A stretch of 44,207 nucleotides of DNA from an uncultured Eubacteriales bacterium (GTDB taxonomy: Bacteria; Bacillota; Clostridia; Oscillospirales; Acutalibacteraceae): the NCBI GenBank assembly GCA_900317085.1, contig ONFJ01000011.1:1-44207 (forward strand). Reading direction: 5' to 3'. The notes under the pieces were generated by a model that saw only the letters and a program-made list of their open reading frames with translations, did no database searches and was not told the origin of the DNA. Below, one piece after another: positions 38,525 to 44,207 of the stretch (positions are counted from its first letter, which is position 1; each line of letters starts with the position of its first letter). A program made the position numbers and the translations under genes.

Positions 38525-39415
38525 ATGCCAGCAGATTTACATTGCCACACCCGCCTGTCGGACGGGTCCCTGGGCATTGAAGACCTCATCCTGCTCGCGA
38601 GCCGCAGTGGGATCGACACCATCGCCATCACTGACCACGACTGTCAGGCCGGCACGGTGCGCGGAAAGATCATCGGAAAACGCCACGGCGTCGAGGTCAT
38701 TCCGGGTGTCGAACTCTCGTCCTACGACCCCGAACACAACATGAACATATCGATCCTCTGCTACCTTGCAGAGAACCCGAACCGTCTCGAAGGCCTCTGC
38801 CGGAAGAATTCCCTGGCGCGTCGGAAAGCTTCCCAGCTCATGGTCGTCAAAGCTTCTCAGCGCTACCCCATCTCTTCCGAGCTGGTCCTGAAATGCGCCT
38901 CCGGTTCGACCAACATTTACAAACAGCACATTATGCACGCCCTCATGGAATGCGGCTACACCACGGACTTCTATGGCGATTTACACGACGAACTCTTCGA
39001 CCCGAAGAGCGAGAACAACATCCTTGTCCAGCCGAAGTATCCGGAGCCGAAAGAGGTCATCGATGCCATCCACGAAGCGGGCGGCGTCGCCATCGTTGCG
39101 CACCCCGGCCGTTCCGGCGTCCTCGAAGTCCTCGACGAACTCGTCGAGATGGGCCTCGATGGCATCGAAGTCTGGACCCCGGAGAACACCGAGGAACAGA
39201 CCCAGGCGTTCCATGACTACGCCAAGAAGAACAACCTGCTCATGACCGGAGGTTCCGACTTCCACGGCCTTTACAGCAGAGCCGCCCACACCATCGCGTC
39301 CTACAGCACGCCCGACGAGAACCTCGCCGCGCTCAAGACCTTCCAGGCCAGACAGCGCAGAGCCCGCCGCAAGGCTGAGGCAGAAGCCGCCAAGGCAGCC
39401 GCCGGCGAAGAATAA
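38525..39415 (+). CDS. PHP-domain phosphoesterase (TrpH/RNase AM-like)
   Basis: A 296-residue metal-dependent phosphoesterase. PHP motifs are in order: DLHCHTRLSDGSL, TDHD, the long helical insert of the TrpH group, VAIVAHPGRSG and GGSDFHG. Characterised relatives hydrolyse 3',5'-nucleotide bisphosphates or short 5'-phosphorylated RNA. GGAGG precedes the ATG at 38525, removing four spurious upstream residues. The C-terminal 25 residues are Ala/Arg/Lys-rich. The gene leads an operon with the next gene (14 bases apart). GGCGATTTA occurs in frame at 38975-38983. Confidence 0.9.
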   Translation: MPADLHCHTRLSDGSLGIEDLILLASRSGIDTIAITDHDCQAGTVRGKIIGKRHGVEVIPGVELSSYDPEHNMNISILCYLAENPNRLEGLCRKNSLARRKASQLMVVKASQRYPISSELVLKCASGSTNIYKQHIMHALMECGYTTDFYGDLHDELFDPKSENNILVQPKYPEPKEVIDAIHEAGGVAIVAHPGRSGVLEVLDELVEMGLDGIEVWTPENTEEQTQAFHDYAKKNNLLMTGGSDFHGLYSRAAHTIASYSTPDENLAALKTFQARQRRARRKAEAEAAKAAAGEE

Positions 39416-39429
39416 GGAGAACCACGTAC

Positions 39430-39990
39430 ATGACCTATCAGGAAGACAGCGATATCAAGATCTTCGGCGGTTCCCATACCGACCACGACGAAGACTTCCT
39501 TCGTCAGATCGAAGCGCTGGACCATCACCGTCACAACGGAAACTTTGACAAAGCCCGCCAGATGGGCCGGAAGCTCTATGAACTCGTGAAGGAAGATTCC
39601 GAACACGAAAAGGACATCGACCCCGCGTTCAAAGAGGGCAAAATGCCGGTCAAAGCCGGTGTTCTCGCCATGTTTGCCACCGAGGCGGCCCTGAACATGT
39701 ACCTGCCGTCCACCCAGCTTTCCGCCGTCGCCATCTCGGAGCTGCACCGTCTGCTCGCCAAGACCGCCTCGCCGGTCTACGACAAGATCATGGAGAGCCC
39801 CGCCTACTCCTTCTATTACCTCACCATCCGCAAGGGCGGAGACGACGTCGCGGAGGAGATCGGCAAGGCATTCGCGGAGCACTGCCGCCACGAGGGCGAG
39901 GAGAAGTACATCCACTACGGCAAGCGCATCTACGAAATCGTCACCGAGGAAGTCCAGAAGCAGATCAAACTCATGGACTTCGCCGACTGA
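39430..39990 (+). CDS. Conserved-looking protein of unknown function
   Basis: A 186-residue soluble, mostly helical protein, rich in His, Asp and Glu in its first 40 residues (GGSHTDHDEDFLRQIEALDH) and basic/aromatic at its end (HYGKRIYEIVTEEVQKQIK). No signal, membrane segment or known motif is seen. AAGGAG lies 10 bases before the ATG. It is co-transcribed with the PHP phosphoesterase, so nucleotide or RNA turnover is a possible theme, by context only. Confidence 0.72.
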   Translation: MTYQEDSDIKIFGGSHTDHDEDFLRQIEALDHHRHNGNFDKARQMGRKLYELVKEDSEHEKDIDPAFKEGKMPVKAGVLAMFATEAALNMYLPSTQLSAVAISELHRLLAKTASPVYDKIMESPAYSFYYLTIRKGGDDVAEEIGKAFAEHCRHEGEEKYIHYGKRIYEIVTEEVQKQIKLMDFAD

Positions 39991-40022
39991 GGCGACGTAC
40001 CGACCAATTATAATTAGTATAT

Positions 40023-40038
40023 AGTAAACATGTTTACT
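40023..40038. promoter_or_regulatory. Perfect 16-bp palindrome
   Basis: AGTAAACATGTTTACT lies 33 bases after the previous stop and 3 bases before a terminator. A TATAAT (40009-40014) stands just upstream. It may be an operator or an accident of the terminator region. Confidence 0.4.
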
Positions 40039-40040
40039 GA

Positions 40041-40069
40041 GAGCCAGCCGTCACACGGCTGGCTCTTTT
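40041..40069 (+). terminator. Terminator of the PHP operon
   Basis: A perfect 10-bp stem (40041-40050 with 40056-40065), loop TCACA, tail TTTTC. Confidence 0.9.
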
Positions 40070-40137
40070 CATTTTGCTCGGCATTTTGCACAGCGGGAAG
40101 TCGATTTTTTTGGGTGTTTCGCCGAGGGGTTTCTCAT

Positions 40138-40189
40138 TGCGATTTGTCCCTGAAACTCTTATATTGGAATTGTAATGAAATCGATTGCA
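40138..40189 (+). promoter_or_regulatory. Promoter and LacI-type operator of the sucrose module
   Basis: TTGCGA (40138-40143), 16-base spacer and TATATT (40160-40165) form the likely promoter. Just after the expected start lies TGAAATCGATTGCA (40176-40189), which fits the LacI/CcpA-family pattern TGNAANCGNTTNCA with a central CG. The LacI-family gene at the end of the same cluster is the natural candidate to bind it; CcpA is the alternative. Confidence 0.7.
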
Positions 40190-40240
40190 AAAATCTGTAC
40201 GGCGGAGCGGACAGCGCGGCTGCCAGAAAGAGAGCGAACC

Positions 40241-41224
40241 ATGTCTAACACTGAAAGAACCATTGACATCGTTACGGTCGGAGAAGTACTCATCGACCTC
40301 ACCCAGACCGGCGTCGACGAGAGAGGCGTCCCGACCCTGGCCGCCAACCCCGGTGGCGCGCCCGCCAACGTGGCGGTGGCCGCGTCCCGTCTCGGGACGA
40401 AGACCGCCTTCGTCGGCTGTATCGGCGACGACGCCTTCGGCGGCCTGCTGCGGAGCACCCTCGAGAACGACAACGTCGACACCTCCGGCCTCGTCGTCCA
40501 CGGGACCATCCCGACGACCCTGGCGGTCGTCACGGTGGACGACAGCGGCGAGCGCAGCTTCTCCTTCTACCGCCGGCCAGGCGCGGACATCTGCCTCGAA
40601 CGGTCCGCCATTCCGGAAGAGCTCATCGCGAATGCTCCCATCCTGCACTTCGGCAGCGTCAGTCTGACCGACGACCCGTCCCGGACCGCCACCCTCGAAG
40701 CGGCGAAGGACGCGAAGGACGCCGGCGCCATCATCACCTACGACCCGAACTACCGGCCGGCCCTGTGGCTGTCCGAAGAGGACGCGGTGCGCTGGATGCG
40801 CGAGCCCCTCGGCATGGTCGACGTGCTGAAGATCTCCGACGAGGAGACCACCCTGCTCTCCGGCTTCGAAGCTCCGGAGGCGGCGGCGGAAGCGCTGACC
40901 GCAAAGGGCATCCGGCTGGTGCTCGTCACCCTCGGCCCGGACGGCGTCTACTATCGCTACGCACCGAAGGACGGCGGTGAAGTCCTCACCGGCACCGTCC
41001 CCGGCTTCCAGGTCCAGGTCGCCGACACCAACGGCGCGGGCGACACCTTCTTCGGCGCCTTCCTTTCGAAGCTCTGCAAGCGGGAGAACGGCCTTGCCGG
41101 CTTCACCGCCGACGAGCTCGAAGCGGACCTGACCTTCGCGAACCGGGCCGCGTCCCTGACCACCAGCAAGCCCGGCGCCATCCCGGCCATGCCGACGCTC
41201 GAAGAAGTCGAGGCGGCGCTGTAA
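40241..41224 (+). CDS. scrK: Fructokinase (PfkB family)
   Basis: A 327-residue sugar kinase that phosphorylates fructose in the cytoplasm. PfkB signatures are NPGGAPANVAVAASRLG near residue 35 and the ATP/anion-hole motif DTNGAGDTFFGAF (~265), with the family YDPNYRPALW between. The ATG at 40241 gives a normal N-terminus; 22 further in-frame residues lie over the operator and are rejected. The ribosome site is weak. Next to amylosucrase, which releases fructose from sucrose, the substrate assignment is well supported by context. Confidence 0.9.
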   Translation: MSNTERTIDIVTVGEVLIDLTQTGVDERGVPTLAANPGGAPANVAVAASRLGTKTAFVGCIGDDAFGGLLRSTLENDNVDTSGLVVHGTIPTTLAVVTVDDSGERSFSFYRRPGADICLERSAIPEELIANAPILHFGSVSLTDDPSRTATLEAAKDAKDAGAIITYDPNYRPALWLSEEDAVRWMREPLGMVDVLKISDEETTLLSGFEAPEAAAEALTAKGIRLVLVTLGPDGVYYRYAPKDGGEVLTGTVPGFQVQVADTNGAGDTFFGAFLSKLCKRENGLAGFTADELEADLTFANRAASLTTSKPGAIPAMPTLEEVEAAL

Positions 41225-41297
41225 AGAATGCGGCAGAGCAACCCTGCAAAGCGCAACCGCAAGAGCAAGAACACGAGAGAGTGAGAAAGAGAACTTT

Positions 41298-43108
41298 ATG
41301 AGCAAGAAAAACGACCTCATCTTCCAGGAGCGCCTGGCCGCTGCGGAAGAAGAACTGAAAGCGCTCTACATGGAGCTGTACCATGACGAGGAAGCGTACG
41401 ACTACTTCCTCACCATGCTGAAGGACAACTTCGACCACCGCAAGCCCGCGCTGAAAAAACTCGACGAACAGCGCCTGAAGGAACCGGACTGGTACAAGCG
41501 CCGGGACCTTCTCGGCATGCTGATGTACGTCCAGGCCTTCGGCCGCACGGGCCCCGAGTGGAACGGCACCCTGAAGGGCGTCCAGGACCACCTCGACTAC
41601 CTCAGGGAGACGGGCATCAACTACCTGCACCTCATGCCCATCCTCGAGAGCCCGGAAGGCAGGAGCGACGGCGGCTATGCGGTCTCGGACTTCTGCAACG
41701 TGGACCCGACGGCATGTCCCTCTGCCTCGACTTCGTCATGAACCACACGAGCGAGGACCACGCCTGGGCGAAGGCCGCCCGCGCCGGAGACCCCCTCGCC
41801 CAGTCCCGGTATTTCTTCTACGACAACTGGGACATCCCGAACGAATATGAAAAGACGGTCCCCGAAGTCTTCCCCCAGACGGCACCCGGCAACTTCTCCT
41901 GGTGCGAGGAGGCGGGCAAGGTGGTCATGACCACCTTCTATCCCTACCAGTGGGACCTCAACTACAAGAACCCGATCGTCCTGAACGACATGACGGACAA
42001 CATGCTCTTCCTCTGCAACCGGGGCGTGGACGTCATCCGTCTCGACGCGGTCCCCTACATCTGGAAAGAGCTGGGCACCCGCTCCCGGAACCTGCCGGAA
42101 GTCCACATACTGGTGCGCCTCATGCACCTCGCGGCGGACATCGTCTGCCCCGGCACCCTGCTCCTCGGCGAAGTCGTCATGGAGCCCTCCAAGGTGGTCC
42201 CCTACTTCGGCACCGTGGAGAAACCGGAATGCCAGATGCTCTACAACGTGACCACCATGGCCAGCACCTGGCACACGGTCGCCACCCGGGACGTCCGGCT
42301 CCTCCGCCACCAGCTGGAGACGGTCTTCGAACTCCCGAACCAGTACACCTTCTTAAACTACCTCCGGTGCCACGATGACATCGGCTGGGGCCTCGACTTC
42401 GACTTCCTCGGGAAGTTCGGCATGACCGAAGTGTCTCACAAGAAGTACCTCAACGACTACTTCCGGGGCATCTGGCCCGGGAGCAACGCAAGAGGCGAGC
42501 TCTACAACGACGACCCCAAACTGGGCGATGCACGCCTCTGTGGCACCACCGCTTCCCTCCTCGGCCTCGAGCCGGCCCTGGAAAGCGGCGAAGAAGAGTG
42601 GGTCTCCCACGTGGTGGGCGCCATCGAGTCCCTCCACGCCTTCCTGCTGACCCAGAGCGGCATCCCGGTGCTGTACTCGGGCGATGAACTGGCTCAGACC
42701 AACGACTGGTCCTACCATGATGACCCCCTGAAGGCGGACGACTCCCGCTATCTTCACCGGGGCAATTTCGACTGGGGGAAAGCCGTAAATCGCCACGATA
42801 CCACCACCCCGGAGGGGCAGGTCTACGAGCGGCTGCGGACCCTCGAGCGCATTCGGGCGGACCACGAGGTCTTCGACGCCGACGCCGACGTCTGGACGCT
42901 GGAGCCGAACAACGACCACATCCTTGGGGTCGGACGGTTCCACGGCAAAGAGAAGCTCCTCGCGCTCTTCAACTTCGACCAGGACCCCCAGACCGCGTAC
43001 CTGCCGAAGGGCGAGGTGTACAAGGACCTCCTCACCGGTGACGAAGTGACAGCCGACGTACTGACTCTGCGCGGCTGCGGTTTCCGGTGGCTCCTGAAAA
43101 CGTATTAA
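41298..43108 (+). pseudogene. Amylosucrase (GH13_4), disrupted by an internal deletion/frameshift
   Basis: Two frames encode one protein. 41298-41741 gives the helical N-terminal domain and the start of the (beta/alpha)8 barrel, up to YAVSDFCNVDP, then leaves frame. From ~41712 another frame continues at GMSLCLDFVMNHTSEDHAWA to the stop at 43108. Relatives have about 18 residues between these points (compare GTIGDLREVIAALHEA in Neisseria), so roughly 50-60 bases are missing and the length is not a multiple of three. The nucleophile (VIRLDAVPYIW), acid/base (LLGEVVM) and CHDDIGW blocks survive downstream. Intact, it would build glucan from sucrose and release fructose. An assembly error is possible. 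Confidence 0.85.
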
Positions 43109-43134
43109 AGAATCCTTTTTAGAGGAGAATGAAT

Positions 43135-44118
43135 ATGACACTACGAGAGATCGCGGAACTGGCCGGTGTCTCCCCGTCAGCGGTCAGCCGTTACCTGAAC
43201 GGAGGCTCCCTCAGCGCCGCGAAGTATGAAGCGATCGACAAGGTCATCAAGGAGACGGGCTACGTCCCGAACCAGGTGGCCCACGACCTGCGGACCGGTC
43301 GGGTGCGGCAGGTCGGCATCCTCGTGCCGAAGATCCACTCGAAGTCCGTCTCCCAGGTGGTGGAAGGCGCCCACGAAGTGCTTGCAGAGGCCGGTTACAT
43401 GACGGTCCTCGGCAGCCTCGAACACGCGCCGGACTCCGTCGGGCGGTACCTCGACTGGATGCAGGCGTACCATATGGCCGGCGCCATCGTCATGGCGGCG
43501 AACGACGCGGACGTGCGCAACGGGACCTACAAAAACTGCGACATCCCCCTCGTCGTCACCGGTCAGCACTTCAAGGACTGCAACTGTGTCTACCACGACG
43601 ACTTCAACGCGGCGAAGGACCTCACGAAGCTGCTCCTGAAGAAGGGGCGCACCCGCATCGGCTGTGTCTCGGCGCCGAAGACGGACCCGGCGGTCGGCGT
43701 GGGCCGCATCGAGGGCGTCAAGGCGGCGCTCTGGGAAGCGGGCTTCACCCCGGCCCCGCCCACCGTCATCTCGGACTTCCACATGGAGAGCGGCTATGAG
43801 GCGATGCAGCAGCTCCTCGCGGACCACCCGGACCTCGACGGCATCTTCTGCGCGACGGACTCCATGGGCCAGGGCGCGATGATGGCGCTGAAGGAATCCG
43901 GACGGCGCATCCCGGAGGACGTCTCGGTCGTCGCCTTCGGCAACGACTGGGCGAACCAGGTGTCGTCCCCGCAGCTGACCACCGCGGAGCTGTACCAGAC
44001 CCAGTGCGGCAGAGACGCCGCGTCCATCCTTCTTGATATCCTCGAGAAGGGGTCCGAACCGTCCTACACGAGACAGATCATGCTCGGCTACCGCATTATG
44101 GAACGGGGTTCTGTTTGA
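43135..44118 (+). CDS. LacI-family transcriptional regulator
   Basis: A 327-residue regulator. The DNA-binding head is canonical (TLREIAELAGVSPSAVSRYL, hinge YVPNQVAHDLRTGR), followed by a periplasmic-binding-type sensor domain (QVGILVPKIHSKSVSQVVEG; ATDSMGQGAMMAL). The ATG at 43135 is chosen over the one at 43129 because AGGAG is 7 bases from the former and 1 from the latter. It is the last gene of the fructokinase-amylosucrase cluster and probably binds the operator at 40176-40189 in response to sucrose or fructose. Confidence 0.93.
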   Translation: MTLREIAELAGVSPSAVSRYLNGGSLSAAKYEAIDKVIKETGYVPNQVAHDLRTGRVRQVGILVPKIHSKSVSQVVEGAHEVLAEAGYMTVLGSLEHAPDSVGRYLDWMQAYHMAGAIVMAANDADVRNGTYKNCDIPLVVTGQHFKDCNCVYHDDFNAAKDLTKLLLKKGRTRIGCVSAPKTDPAVGVGRIEGVKAALWEAGFTPAPPTVISDFHMESGYEAMQQLLADHPDLDGIFCATDSMGQGAMMALKESGRRIPEDVSVVAFGNDWANQVSSPQLTTAELYQTQCGRDAASILLDILEKGSEPSYTRQIMLGYRIMERGSV

Positions 44119-44144
44119 AAACGAATTCACTGGAGTTTCGTCCA

Positions 44145-44194
44145 TAAATCGCCATAGAAAGCACGCGAGAGCGCACTTTTCAATGGGCGATTTA
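44145..44194. repeat. Inverted pair of the iterated motif GGCGATTTA
   Basis: TAAATCGCC (44145-44153) and GGCGATTTA (44186-44194) face each other 32 bases apart, 27 bases after the LacI stop. Transcribed, they could form a 9-bp stem. Inverted pairs of uptake sequences used as terminators are known in Neisseria; here no U-tract follows within the window. Confidence 0.65.
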
Positions 44195-44207
44195 GCCAAA
44201 TTACGGG

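Overview
The window reads as chromosomal DNA from a GC-rich (roughly 60% GC) member of the Clostridia, most likely an Oscillospiraceae/Ruminococcaceae-type gut anaerobe of the Faecalibacterium/Gemmiger/Subdoligranulum kind. The reasons are AGGAGG-type ribosome binding sites, TTGACA/TATAAT promoters (many with an extended TGn -10), pyruvate phosphate dikinase, an FHA-RodA-PBP cluster, a Tad/Flp locus of Firmicutes type, and amylosucrase. The genus is an inference from style, not from a marker gene. No phage, IS element or CRISPR array is visible.

Layout. 1-3.6 kb, minus strand: start of ppdK, malQ, a YhhN-family membrane protein and an alpha/beta hydrolase. 3.7 kb: tRNA-Pro(UGG). 3.8-5.5 kb, minus: a small oxidative-stress operon (52-aa basic protein, BCP peroxiredoxin, YaaA, 67-aa four-cysteine protein). 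5.6-6.3 kb: gene-free stretch holding five hairpins at an exact 74-bp period. 6.3-8.5 kb, minus: TetR regulator, Mbeg1-like lipase, ArsC-like protein lacking the usual cysteine. 8.6-11.1 kb: cell-wall-repeat protein, Crp/Fnr regulator, YfbR nucleotidase, small membrane protein. 11.3-14.7 kb, plus: double-FHA protein, RodA/FtsW, class B PBP. 14.8-18 kb: cysK and metY behind a cysteine-codon leader peptide and attenuator, divergent from an Rrf2 regulator with IscR-type cysteine spacing. 18-20.7 kb: a PEP/pyruvate-binding protein with a degenerate KaiC-like N-terminus. 20.8-25 kb: polar amino-acid ABC transporter plus a DapF-like epimerase and an upstream GntR regulator; its solute-binding protein looks circularly permuted. 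25-37.6 kb, minus: one long, mostly overlapping Tad pilus operon (cpaE, cpaF, tadB, tadC, flp, pseudopilins, prepilin peptidase) ending in poorly known genes. 37.8-44.2 kb: 46-aa membrane protein, an orphan 5S rRNA with an abnormal 3' end, PHP-domain phosphatase, an unknown gene, then a sucrose module (fructokinase, broken amylosucrase, LacI regulator) with a LacI-type operator in front.

Two signals cut across the gene map. The 9-mer GGCGATKTA (K = G or T) occurs 19 times by hand count, on both strands and in several reading frames, against an expectation of about 0.6 from base composition; this resembles an uptake-sequence or HIP1-type iterated motif. The 74-bp hairpin array has base-pair-preserving changes between units and no known identity that I can assign. 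Other strong candidates for follow-up are the permuted binding protein and the cysteine attenuator.
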